DNA of 31,315 bases, taken from assembly GCA_046760785.1 (NCBI GenBank), contig JBHIET010000038.1, positions 1 to 31,315 on the forward strand, given 5' to 3'. The stretch comes from JBHIET01 sp046760785. GTDB taxonomy: Bacteria > Chloroflexota > Anaerolineae > B4-G1. Shown in pieces: positions 1 through 7,014 of this stretch (the stretch's first letter is position 1; each line of letters begins with the position of its first letter). The notes under the pieces are model-generated. The model saw nothing but the letters and a program-made list of their open reading frames with translations. It ran no database searches and was not told where the DNA came from. Made by a program: the position numbers and the translations under genes.

Positions 1-141
1 GGCCACCTGGTCGCTGATAGGCATGCCGACGAAGATGATGCGCTCTTTGAGCAGCAACGAATAGATGTCGTAAGCGCGCTCGCCGCGCCCCGTCGTCTCA
101 ACTACCATCGGAATCAATGACGTAGGCGGAACACTCCCCAT
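1..141 (-). CDS. clpP: ATP-dependent Clp protease proteolytic subunit (N-terminal part, runs off left edge)
   Basis: Only the first 47 codons are present, reading from an ATG at 141 down to the window edge. The peptide contains IPMVVETTGRGERAYDIYS followed by LLKERIIFVG and PISDQVA. This is the characteristic N-terminal handle region of ClpP, the serine peptidase that forms a tetradecameric chamber and degrades proteins unfolded by ClpX or ClpC. The catalytic Ser, His and Asp lie beyond the window, so activity cannot be judged. The start codon lies inside the 3' end of the trigger factor gene (28-bp overlap), which indicates the common tig-clpP co-transcription. A run of G before the ATG (about 147-155 on the reverse strand) may act as ribosome binding site. 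The family call is firm despite the truncation. Confidence 0.93.
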   Translation of the reverse strand, partial: MGSVPPTSLIPMVVETTGRGERAYDIYSLLLKERIIFVGMPISDQVA

Positions 142-1535
142 CGCTCTTTACCCCCTGTTTCCCTGTTTTCTGTTTCCTGCTCCCCGCTCTCACGTGGTCC
201 TGTTCCCTCGCCCTCTTGCTCTTCAATAGAAACTGGCTCCGGTGCTTCTCCCTTGGCGATGGCGACCAGCCGCTGCAGCGCCTTGTTCGCCAGCAGACGG
301 CTGCGCACCGCCTCCTGCCCCTTGTCAGAACTGAGAGACGAGCGCACCTCGTCGGCCCGGATGCCCCACGGAGCACTGATTTTCTCGATGTGTGCACCAA
401 CTTCCTCCTCGTCCACCTCAAGCTCTTCCAACCTCACGACCTCACCCAGCATCAGAGCGCGTTTGAGCCGGACAGCAGCACTTGGTTCCAGTTCCTCCCG
501 CAGTTCCTCGATAGTCTTACCCTGGAAGCGCAGGTAATCCTCCAGCGAGAGGTGCGTTTCACGCTTCACTCTTCGCTCGATCTCCTCGGCCATCTCGTCC
601 AGTGTTTCTTCAAGCATCACTGGTGGATACCCGACCCGAGTTTGCTCAAGGATGGCCTCCAGCACCTGTTCCGCGTATTCCTCGTCGGCTTTCTGTTGTG
701 CTGCCTGCTGCAACTGCTCTTTGATGTGTTTCTTCAATTCCTTGAGGGAGTCGAAGTTACCGACGGTACGTGCCAGGTCGTCGTCAAGTTCAGGAAGGGT
801 GCTCTCGTAGACTTCTGACACCCTGACGGTGAATTCCGCTTCCTGGCCCCGTACCTCCTCCTGGGGAAAGTCGTCCGGCAGGGTGAGTGTGAAGGTGCGT
901 TCTTCACCGGCTTCCATCCCCACAACAGCCTCAGCGAATCCTGGTGCTGGTTCAGTGCTTCCGGCTTCTAGCAGTATGCGGGCTTCATCCCATTTGATAA
1001 ACTCTGTCCCCTCACCTGTCCGCCCCACCAGGTCAAACACAGCTCCGTCGCCCAGTGCGACCGGGCGATCAACGGGTTCGAGGATCACGTTCTGTTTGCA
1101 GATTTCCTTGAGCGCCTGCTGTACCTGCTTCCTGGAGACCTTGACCTTCGGGGGCTTGAGGCGATAGTCGCGGTAGTTGCCCAGGTCCACCGTCGGGCGC
1201 AGGGGAACGGTGAACTTGAAGGTGATAGGGTGCAATGCGGCATCTTCCAGCACCCCAGGAGCGTAGGGGGCGATTTCCTCCTGCTCCAGTGCCTCGCGGT
1301 AGATTGCCTCGGCCAGCGATTCGGCGGCCTCCTTGCGGACCGCGTCCTCGCCATAGCGCTGCACGATGAGATCGTAGGGAGCTTTCCCTTTGCGAAAGCC
1401 GGGGATGCTTACATGTCTGCCGATCTGGCGCGCAGCGCGCCGCATGGCCTGTTGAGCTCGCTCCTCGTCCACCTCGATGGTGAGGTGCAATTGGCGATTC
1501 TCTAGCGGTTCGGTGGTGATCTTCAATGCACGCAT
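114..1535 (-). CDS. tig: Trigger factor (ribosome-associated chaperone and peptidyl-prolyl isomerase)
   Basis: Trigger factor binds the ribosomal exit tunnel and shields nascent chains. The ribosome-binding signature GFRKGKAP is at residues 46-53. It is followed by an FKBP-type PPIase region (GDGAVFDLVG through VRVSEVYE) and a long helical C-terminal chaperone domain. The length, about 473 residues, is slightly above the family norm because of a charged, Glu/Gly-rich tail of about 45 residues. The frame stays open upstream to 1694, but that part reads through an interspersed repeat and is unlike the family, so I reject it. The ATG at 1535 is reported. A TTG at 1526 (MKITTEPLENRQ) has a better placed GGAG and fits the usual N-terminus, so it may be the true start. 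The gene lies downstream of tRNA-Leu and overlaps clpP. The tail is partly encoded by heptamer repeats (151-185). Confidence 0.95.
   Translation of the reverse strand: MRALKITTEPLENRQLHLTIEVDEERAQQAMRRAARQIGRHVSIPGFRKGKAPYDLIVQRYGEDAVRKEAAESLAEAIYREALEQEEIAPYAPGVLEDAALHPITFKFTVPLRPTVDLGNYRDYRLKPPKVKVSRKQVQQALKEICKQNVILEPVDRPVALGDGAVFDLVGRTGEGTEFIKWDEARILLEAGSTEPAPGFAEAVVGMEAGEERTFTLTLPDDFPQEEVRGQEAEFTVRVSEVYESTLPELDDDLARTVGNFDSLKELKKHIKEQLQQAAQQKADEEYAEQVLEAILEQTRVGYPPVMLEETLDEMAEEIERRVKRETHLSLEDYLRFQGKTIEELREELEPSAAVRLKRALMLGEVVRLEELEVDEEEVGAHIEKISAPWGIRADEVRSSLSSDKGQEAVRSRLLANKALQRLVAIAKGEAPEPVSIEEQEGEGTGPRESGEQETENRETGGKERWGVFRLRH
151..185 (-). repeat. Heptamer repeat (GGRAACA type) inside the 3' end of tig
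   Basis: Read on the minus strand, the segment is a string of degenerate 7-nt units: GGGAGCA, GGAAACA, GAAAACA, GGGAAAC and a G-run. It encodes the Gln/Glu/Thr/Asn-rich end of trigger factor (around GEQETENRETGG) and also supplies the G-rich leader just before the clpP start. Short heptamer repeats of this style are known from cyanobacterial genomes (STRR elements); their nature here is inferred from the unit pattern only. Confidence 0.6.
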
Positions 1536-1602
1536 CTCCAGTACAGTCTTCGCTAAAGGCACCGCCATAAACAGGCTTCGTCGTGAGCGCGGCTCGACTG
1601 AG

Positions 1603-1703
1603 GCTTCGACGCTGAGCTCAGCCGAAGCGCTCGCCAAAGTCTCAGCCGAACGGCGATGCTGGGCTGCTTTCGACCAACACCGGCCCTTCGACAAGCTCAG
1701 CCC
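1603..1703. repeat. Interspersed palindromic repeat cluster between tig and tRNA-Leu
   Basis: Positions 1603-1628 form a strong imperfect palindrome: GCTTCG, then the perfect palindrome GCTGAGCTCAGC, then CGAAGC. Positions 1684-1703 (CCCTTCGACAAGCTCAGCCC) match, with three differences, the reverse complement of the 20-nt element found twice at 16092-16203. The cluster fills most of the spacer between the tRNA and the trigger factor start, and it explains the spurious open extension of the tig frame. There is no T-run that would make it a standard terminator. Confidence 0.6.
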
Positions 1704-1743
1704 AGTGGCTCAGGACAGGCTCTTACAAACCGGTGCCTTCAGA

Positions 1744-1825
1744 TGGGGAAGGCGGGACTCGAACCCGCACGGGTTACCCCACGTGATCCTAAGTCACGCT
1801 CGTCTGCCAGTTCCGACACTTCCCC
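1744..1825 (-). tRNA. tRNA-Leu (anticodon UAG)
   Basis: On the minus strand an 82-nt cloverleaf can be folded by eye. The acceptor stem is GGGGAAG/CTTCCCC with discriminator A. The D arm follows, then the anticodon stem CGTGA/TCACG around loop CTTAGGA, giving anticodon TAG. A long variable arm (TGGGGTAACCCGT) is typical of class II tRNAs. The T arm is GCGGG-TTCGAGT-CCCGC. CCA is not encoded. The long variable arm and the anticodon together identify leucine. Confidence 0.96.
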
Positions 1826-1837
1826 GTGCTGGATTTC

Positions 1838-1866
1838 ATTATAATGCCGACTGTGCGTTCACGCAA
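1838..1866 (-). promoter_or_regulatory. Predicted sigma70-type promoter for tRNA-Leu (and possibly tig-clpP)
   Basis: On the minus strand a consensus -10 TATAAT (1838-1843) sits 17 bp from a TTGCGT -35 (1861-1866). Transcription would start about 5-7 nt before the mature tRNA end. It interleaves with the plus-strand promoter at 1869-1897, making a compact divergent promoter pair. Confidence 0.6.
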
Positions 1867-1868
1867 GG

Positions 1869-1897
1869 TTGACAATCGCGGCCGCTGCTGGTATCAT
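1869..1897 (+). promoter_or_regulatory. Predicted sigma70-type promoter for the isomerase gene
   Basis: A perfect -35 TTGACA (1869-1874), a 17-bp spacer and a -10 TATCAT (1892-1897) lie about 20 nt upstream of the ribosome binding site GAGGAGAG of the gene starting at 1925. The short leader leaves no room for a riboswitch. Confidence 0.72.
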
Positions 1898-1924
1898 CGT
1901 TTCACATTATTTGAGGAGAGTCTG

Positions 1925-3010
1925 ATGAATCTGGACGACCCCACAAGTTTCAGCGAACTCGACCTCAGCAGTATGCTTGAGCGCATTGGTGAATTGCCGC
2001 AGCAGTGTCGGGCGGCCTGGGCGCTGGCCCAAGAGCTAGAACTGCCGCCCGCCTACGGCGCGGTTCGGCATGTCGTCGTTCTCGGGATGGGCGGTTCGGC
2101 CATCGGTGGCGCATTATTGCAGGGACTGGTGGCCGGAGACTGCATCGTTCCCATCACCGTCGTGCGCGGTTACACGCTTCCCGCCTTCGTCCGTGGCCCC
2201 GAAACCCTGGTCATCGGCTGCAGTTATTCGGGCAACACGGAGGAAACGCTCTCGGCCTTTAGAGCGGCGCTGGAGCGGGGAGTCCTGCCGGCGGCGGTCA
2301 CGACGGGGGGAAAGCTGGCCACGCTGGTGCAGGAGAGAGGGATACCGCCAGCTCACTTTGATTACCGATCTATGCCTCGGGCCGCATTGGGCTACACCTT
2401 CATTCTACTGTTGGGGCTCTTGTGCCGACTGGGATTGTTGCGCGACTACTCCGCTGATTTGGAAGAGGCCGCCCAGGTGATGGAGACCTGGCAGGCGGAA
2501 ATTGGACCCGACGTGCCAACGACGCACAACGCCGCCAAGTTCGTGGCGGGTCGGCTTGCGGATCGGCTGCCGGTCGTCTACGGCGCAGGGTTCCTGGCCG
2601 CCGTCGCCAATCGCTGGAAGACCCAGTTCAACGAGAACAGTAAGCACTGGGCTTTCTTCGAAGTGCTGCCCGAACTCAACCACAACGCTGTCGTAGGCTT
2701 CGGTATTCCCCAGGCCGTGCGCGATCAAACTGTCGTGTTGATGTTGCGCTCAACCCTGGATCATCCGCGCGTGCAGGTGCGCTGGGAGGCGACGCGAGAG
2801 CTGCTTCTGCGCGAGGGCGTGGCGACCGAAACGTTGCAGGGGCGGGGCGAAAGCCAGCTCGCGCATATGCTCTCCCTGATTCACTTCGGCGACTACGTGA
2901 GTTTCTACCTGGCGATGCTTAACGGCGTGGATCCGACGCCGGTGGAGACCATCGCTTTCCTCAAGCAGCGGCTGGCTGAGGTGGCGGACTCCGAATGCAC
3001 CGAGCATTGA
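1925..3010 (+). CDS. Bifunctional phosphoglucose/phosphomannose isomerase (SIS domain)
   Basis: This 361-residue cytosolic enzyme should interconvert glucose-6-phosphate or mannose-6-phosphate with fructose-6-phosphate, linking glycolysis to mannose-derived nucleotide sugars. The SIS-domain sugar-phosphate motifs are clear: GMGGSAIGG at residues 54-62 and SYSGNTEET at 100-108. A later NENSKHWAFFE/ELNHN stretch is typical of the bacterial/archaeal PGI/PMI family. The ATG at 1925 is preceded by GAGGAGAG at good spacing and a consensus promoter; the open frame from 1826 has no such support. Length agrees with the family (about 330-360). Its mannose branch could supply precursors for the glycan genes further along, which is inference. 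Confidence 0.88.
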   Translation: MNLDDPTSFSELDLSSMLERIGELPQQCRAAWALAQELELPPAYGAVRHVVVLGMGGSAIGGALLQGLVAGDCIVPITVVRGYTLPAFVRGPETLVIGCSYSGNTEETLSAFRAALERGVLPAAVTTGGKLATLVQERGIPPAHFDYRSMPRAALGYTFILLLGLLCRLGLLRDYSADLEEAAQVMETWQAEIGPDVPTTHNAAKFVAGRLADRLPVVYGAGFLAAVANRWKTQFNENSKHWAFFEVLPELNHNAVVGFGIPQAVRDQTVVLMLRSTLDHPRVQVRWEATRELLLREGVATETLQGRGESQLAHMLSLIHFGDYVSFYLAMLNGVDPTPVETIAFLKQRLAEVADSECTEH

Positions 3011-3035
3011 TGCAGCCTTTCTTCTGTGATATGAT
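3007..3035 (+). promoter_or_regulatory. Predicted sigma70-type promoter for the EutB-like gene
   Basis: TTGATG (3007-3012), a 17-bp spacer and TATGAT (3030-3035) begin at the stop codon of the preceding isomerase gene. Expected transcription start is near 3042, giving a leader of roughly 87 nt before the ATG at 3129, which has a strong GGGAGGAAAGG upstream. Confidence 0.55.
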
Positions 3036-3128
3036 GGCGACCGAGTCACGTTGTCCGCCATGTCCACTATCGGTCTTCGCCACTTTTCCGGGCAAGAGCT
3101 TGCAGAGATTGTGGGAGGAAAGGAATTG

Positions 3129-4265
3129 ATGACTGCCTCTGACGTGACAATGCCTGATATCTACCTGGCCAGGCAGAGAATTGCGTCCATCGCCAGGAGA
3201 ACTCCCCTGGCCCTTTCGCCTTTCCTGTCAGAGCACGTTGGCGCCTCCGTCCACCTGAAGCTCGAGGGTTTGCAGGAAACAGGCTCGTTCAAGATCCGGG
3301 GAGCCACTAACAAGATTCTCAGCCTCACAGATGGAGAGCGGGCACAAGGAATCATCACGGTCTCCAGCGGCAACCACGGCCGGGGTGTATCGCACGTGGC
3401 GAGGCGATTGGACGTCAGAGCCGTCGTCTGTCTCTCAAAACGGGTTCCGCGCAACAAGGTAGAAGCGATCAGGAGGCTCGGTGCCGAGGTGGTCGTACGT
3501 GGAGATAGCTACGACGAGGCAGAGGCCCATTCTCTACGCTTGCAAAAGGAGCAAGGATTGACGGCAATTCATCCTTTTGACGATCCCTTCGTTATCGCCG
3601 GGCAAGGTACGATCGGCCTGGAACTTCTGGAGGATCTCCCTGAGATAGACACGGCAATCGTTCCCCTATCAGGAGGGGGGTTGATCTCGGGAATCGCGCT
3701 GGCCCTGAAATCTGCGAGCCCTGCGATTCGGGTGATCGGTGTCTCAATGGAGCATGCGCCTGTGATGTACCACAGTTTGAGAGCCGGCGCAGCGATAGAG
3801 ATGGAGGAGGAGGAAACCATCGCCGATGCTCTGGTGGGCGGAATCGGTGGTCTGGGTAATCAGTACACTTTCCGCATGGTCCAAGAATATGTTGACGATA
3901 CGATCTTGGTATCGGAGGAGGAGATCGCCGAGGCCATGGCCTTTGCCTTGGAGGCGCACCATCTGGTTGTGGAAGGGGCTGGAGCAGTCGGCATCGCAGC
4001 CCTGCTGCACCGGAGAGTGGAAGAGATTGGACACAATGTCGCAGTTGTTGTCAGTGGAAGCAACGTGGATATTCCGCTGCTCTTGAAGGTCGCCCAGAAG
4101 TACAGTGACTCAGGTCTGAGCAGGTGGAGCGCGAGGTCTACAGCCTCACCTTCTCAACCGCAGACTGTTGCTGACGACGGTGATGGAGCTGAAGGCCATG
4201 GCGAAGACAGCCAGCACCGGGTGGAGCTGGCGCAGGACGTCGGGAGCCCACGGGAGAGGATATAG
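3129..4265 (+). CDS. PLP-dependent threonine dehydratase family enzyme, EutB-like
   Basis: This fold-type II PLP enzyme removes ammonia from a hydroxy amino acid. The PLP lysine is in GSFKIRGA (K55), the phosphate and substrate loop is SSGNHG (79-84), and the cofactor-binding glycine loop is SGGGL (181-185). The stretches GQGTIGLELLEDLP and VVEGAGAVGIAALL, and an NVDIPLLLK end, resemble the hydroxyectoine-utilisation dehydratase EutB more than biosynthetic IlvA; there is no C-terminal ACT domain. No other ectoine gene is nearby, so substrate is uncertain (threonine, serine or hydroxyaspartate are alternatives). The start at 3129 has a strong Shine-Dalgarno; the upstream ATG at 3051 does not. 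The conserved domain ends near residue 324, and about 54 extra low-complexity residues follow, most of them antisense to copA. Confidence 0.8.
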   Translation: MTASDVTMPDIYLARQRIASIARRTPLALSPFLSEHVGASVHLKLEGLQETGSFKIRGATNKILSLTDGERAQGIITVSSGNHGRGVSHVARRLDVRAVVCLSKRVPRNKVEAIRRLGAEVVVRGDSYDEAEAHSLRLQKEQGLTAIHPFDDPFVIAGQGTIGLELLEDLPEIDTAIVPLSGGGLISGIALALKSASPAIRVIGVSMEHAPVMYHSLRAGAAIEMEEEETIADALVGGIGGLGNQYTFRMVQEYVDDTILVSEEEIAEAMAFALEAHHLVVEGAGAVGIAALLHRRVEEIGHNVAVVVSGSNVDIPLLLKVAQKYSDSGLSRWSARSTASPSQPQTVADDGDGAEGHGEDSQHRVELAQDVGSPRERI

Positions 4266-6581
4266 GGCCCCCGCTGCCACAGGGATAAGAATGACGTTGT
4301 AGAAGAAGGCCCAGAACAGGTTCTGCTTGATGGTGCGCATCGTGGCCCGGCTGAGGGCCAGCGCCTGCCCCACCGCCCGCAGGTCGCCCCGCATGAGGGT
4401 CACCTCGGCCGTCTCCATCGCCACGTCGGTGCCGGTGCCCAGCGCGATTCCGACGTCGGCCTGGGCCAGCGCCGGGGCATCGTTGATGCCATCACCGACC
4501 ATGCTGACCAGGCGGCCCTCCATCTGCAATTGCTTCACCTGCGCCGCCTTGTCGGCGGGCAGCACCTCGGCGATGATCCGCTCAATCCCCACCTGGCCGG
4601 CAATAGCCTCGGCGGTGCGACGGTTGTCGCCGGTGAGCATCACCGGCTCCAGTCCCAGGGCGCGCAGTTCCGCCACCGCCTCGGCCGAGCCCTCCTTCAG
4701 CGTGTCGGCCACGCCCACGACACCCGCCACCTCACCGTCTACCGCCACTGCTACAGCGGTCTTGGCCTCGGCCTGCAGCAGCTCCACTGTGGCGGTAAGG
4801 TCCCCCAGCGGGACACCCTCCGCTTCCACCCAATCCGGCTTGCCTACCAGCACCGCATGTCCCTCCACCTGGGCGCGGATGCCGCGGCCGGCAACCGCCT
4901 CAAAGTCCTGCGGGTCAGGCAGGGTCAGTTCCCGCGCCTCCGCTTCGGCGACGATGGCCTGACCCAGGGGGTGCTCGGAGCCGCGTTCAGCAGAGGCAGC
5001 CCAGCGCAGGATAGAGTTTTGGATTTCAGGTTTCGGATTTCGGGTTACGACGTCTGTGACGGATGGCTCTCCTTTGGTGATGGTCCCAGTCTTATCCAAG
5101 ACGACAGTCCGGAGGCGGTGGGCGGTCTCCAGTGCCTCGCTGTTCCTGAAGAGGATACCTAGTGCTGCCCCCTTCCCGGTGCCGACCATAATGGCCGTGG
5201 GGGTCGCCAGCCCTAGAGCACAGGGGCAGGCGATGACCAGTACCGCCACCAGGCGGATCATCGCCGTGGTGAAATCGCCACTGGCTGCCCACCAAACGGC
5301 GAAGGTGACCACCCCGATGCTGATGACGGTGGGGACGAAGACGCCTGCCACCCGGTCGGCCAGCCGCTGGATGGGGGGTTTGCTCCCCTGGGCTGCCTGC
5401 ACCAGCCGGATGATCTGGGCCAGGGCGGTCTCCGCGCCGACCCGCGTAGCCTCGAACTTGAGCAGCCCCTGCTTGTTGATCGTCGCGCCGATGACCTCGT
5501 CGCCGGGGCGCTTATCCACCGGGAGCGGCTCGCCAGTGAGCATGCTCTCGTCCACCGCCGAGTGACCCTCGACGACGACCCCGTCCACCGGCACCCGCTC
5601 GCCGGGCCGCACGACGACCACATCGCCGACGCGCACCTGCTTGACCGGCACGTCCACCTCCGCGCCATCCCGCACGACGCGGGCGGTCTTGGGGCGCAAT
5701 CCCATCAACTTGCGGATGGCTTCGCCGGTCTGGCCCTTGGCGCGAGCCTCCAGCAGTTTGCCCAACTTGATGATGGTGATAATGACGGCTGAGGTCTCGA
5801 AGTAGACGTGCTGACCAGGGCCCGGCAGGAGGAGAATGACGGTGCTATAGAGGTAAGCCACAGAGGAGCCCATCGCCACCAAGACGTCCATGTTGGCGGT
5901 GCGGTTGCGCAAGGCGTGGTAGGAGCCAACGTAGTAGTCCCAGCCAGTGTAGAACTGGACCGGGGTGGCCAGGGCCAGGAAGAGCCAGTTGATCCAGGCA
6001 CCGTGTGCCCATCCACCCAGGAGGCCGAAGTCACGGGTCATGCTGAGCAGGAAGAGCGGGAGGGCGAAGACGACGCCGACCCAGAACTTGCGCGTCTGGT
6101 CGGCGATCTCGGCCTGGCGGGCCTGGGCTTCCACGTCTTCTATCTGCTCCTCGGCAGTGACCTGCACGACGCCGTAGCCAGCCTCCTCGACCGCGCGGAT
6201 CATCGCCGCGACAGTGGCCACGCCGGGGATGTACTCGACGGTTGCCCGCTCGGTGGCGAAGTTGACGTTGGCCCGGACGACGCCGGGCACTTTCCGGTTT
6301 AGCGTCTGCTCGACGGTGGCGGCGCAGTTAGTGCAGGTCATGCCGGTGATGGGCAGCTCTACCCGGGCGGTCACGACGCCGTAACCAGCGTCCTCCACTC
6401 GCCGCACCAGATCGGCAGGCTTGAGCCTGCCTGGGTCGAAGGCCACTGTGGCCTGCTCGGTAGCAAAGTTCACTGCCGCGTCGGACACACCCTCCACTTT
6501 CTTGAGGCTACGCTCCACAGTGAAAGCACAGTTAGCACAGTGCATCTTGGTGATGGACAAGGTCGCGCGTTTTTCGGCCAT
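4146..6581 (-). CDS. copA: Copper-exporting P1B-type ATPase with two heavy-metal domains
   Basis: This integral membrane pump should export Cu(I) using ATP. Two N-terminal HMA domains carry CxxC metal sites: MHCANC near residue 15 and MTCTNC further on. The membrane metal site CPC (CPCALGLATPTA, about residue 450), the phosphorylation motif DKTGTITKGEP (about 494), SEHPLGQ of the nucleotide domain and GDGINDAPALAQADVG (about 694) follow in the usual order. About 811 residues is normal for CopA. I choose the ATG at 6581 because GGAAGG lies 7 nt upstream; an in-frame ATG at 6596 directly abuts the copZ stop and is the alternative. It is co-transcribed with the copZ-like gene from a promoter at 6840-6868. 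A heptamer repeat lies in frame just after the phosphorylation motif (5017-5046), and the last 40 codons are antisense to the preceding gene. Confidence 0.95.
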   Translation of the reverse strand: MAEKRATLSITKMHCANCAFTVERSLKKVEGVSDAAVNFATEQATVAFDPGRLKPADLVRRVEDAGYGVVTARVELPITGMTCTNCAATVEQTLNRKVPGVVRANVNFATERATVEYIPGVATVAAMIRAVEEAGYGVVQVTAEEQIEDVEAQARQAEIADQTRKFWVGVVFALPLFLLSMTRDFGLLGGWAHGAWINWLFLALATPVQFYTGWDYYVGSYHALRNRTANMDVLVAMGSSVAYLYSTVILLLPGPGQHVYFETSAVIITIIKLGKLLEARAKGQTGEAIRKLMGLRPKTARVVRDGAEVDVPVKQVRVGDVVVVRPGERVPVDGVVVEGHSAVDESMLTGEPLPVDKRPGDEVIGATINKQGLLKFEATRVGAETALAQIIRLVQAAQGSKPPIQRLADRVAGVFVPTVISIGVVTFAVWWAASGDFTTAMIRLVAVLVIACPCALGLATPTAIMVGTGKGAALGILFRNSEALETAHRLRTVVLDKTGTITKGEPSVTDVVTRNPKPEIQNSILRWAASAERGSEHPLGQAIVAEAEARELTLPDPQDFEAVAGRGIRAQVEGHAVLVGKPDWVEAEGVPLGDLTATVELLQAEAKTAVAVAVDGEVAGVVGVADTLKEGSAEAVAELRALGLEPVMLTGDNRRTAEAIAGQVGIERIIAEVLPADKAAQVKQLQMEGRLVSMVGDGINDAPALAQADVGIALGTGTDVAMETAEVTLMRGDLRAVGQALALSRATMRTIKQNLFWAFFYNVILIPVAAGALYPLPWAPDVLRQLHPVLAVFAMAFSSITVVSNSLRLRR
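5017..5046. repeat. In-frame heptamer repeat inside copA
   Basis: On the plus strand four consecutive 7-nt units, TTTTGGA, TTTCAGG, TTTCGGA and TTTCGGG, are followed by a partial unit. On the coding strand they give the residues around RNPKPEIQNS, placed between the phosphorylation motif and SEHPL. This loop is variable in P-type ATPases, so an insertion could be tolerated. Confidence 0.65.
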
Positions 6582-6596
6582 TGGGATACCTTCCAT

Positions 6597-6800
6597 TCAC
6601 GCGGGCGGGTAGTTGATCTCAGTCAGCAGTTCCTTGATGCCCTCCCACGTGGCCGGCGCGTCCCACTCGACAGTGACGGTTTTCGTCTCGGCATCGCCGG
6701 CCACGCTGGCGACACCATCCAATTCCCCCAGTTCGCACTTGATGGTCGTCACGCAGTGATTGCAAGAGATGTTTGGCACTTGAAAAGTCTTGCTTACCAT
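6597..6800 (-). CDS. copZ: CopZ-like copper chaperone (heavy-metal-associated domain)
   Basis: This 67-residue single-HMA protein should carry Cu(I) in the cytosol and deliver it to the CopA N-terminal domains. The metal motif reads ISCNHC (the usual form is MTCxxC), with an additional Cys a few residues later in IKCELG; the rest matches the small beta-alpha-beta-beta-alpha-beta fold (VTVEWDAPA, LLTEINYPPA). The ATG at 6800 is preceded by GAGG at acceptable spacing. Its stop codon is adjacent to the first possible ATG of copA, so the two form an operon. The promoter immediately upstream points to controlled expression, but no regulator gene is seen nearby. Confidence 0.9.
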   Translation of the reverse strand: MVSKTFQVPNISCNHCVTTIKCELGELDGVASVAGDAETKTVTVEWDAPATWEGIKELLTEINYPPA

Positions 6801-6839
6801 TTCACCCGCCTCTTAATTTATATGACAGTTATTAATTTT

Positions 6840-6868
6840 ATTATACCAACAAATGGCGCGAAAGTCAA
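6840..6868 (-). promoter_or_regulatory. Near-consensus sigma70-type promoter of the copZ-copA operon
   Basis: On the minus strand TTGACT (6863-6868), exactly 17 bp and TATAAT (6840-6845) give an almost ideal promoter. The predicted start is near 6833, about 33 nt before the copZ ATG. The 17-bp spacer is unlike the 19-20 bp spacers of MerR/CueR-activated copper promoters. This suggests repression (for example CsoR-type) or constitutive use. The region between -10 and the start is very AT-rich, with no clear palindrome. Confidence 0.75.
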
Positions 6869-6985
6869 CTTGGGAACTGGGATTGATCGGTTCTAATGCA
6901 AATCAAACGAAACGGAGCCATCCTTCTCGTGAAGATCAGATGCACTGTACCCAGCCAAACTCTCCTTTTCCTTCCTATCAGAATG

Positions 6986-6994
6986 TGCTACAAT
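6986..6994 (+). promoter_or_regulatory. Possible extended -10 promoter for the cNMP-binding/PH protein
   Basis: TGC followed by TACAAT (6989-6994) fits an extended -10 element; no good -35 is seen at 17 bp. Transcription would begin near 7001, just upstream of the AGGAGAGAG ribosome binding site of the ATG at 7015. Confidence 0.4.
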
Positions 6995-7014
6995 TATGCC
7001 AGGAGAGAGTGAGT

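Noticed and set aside
1536..1694. N-terminal extension of the trigger factor open frame
   Set aside because: It reads through a palindromic repeat, has no family similarity, and the natural start with good fit to the family is at 1535 or 1526.
3051..3128. Upstream ATG start for the EutB-like gene
   Set aside because: No ribosome binding site; it would lie only about 9 nt from the predicted transcription start, whereas the ATG at 3129 follows a strong Shine-Dalgarno.
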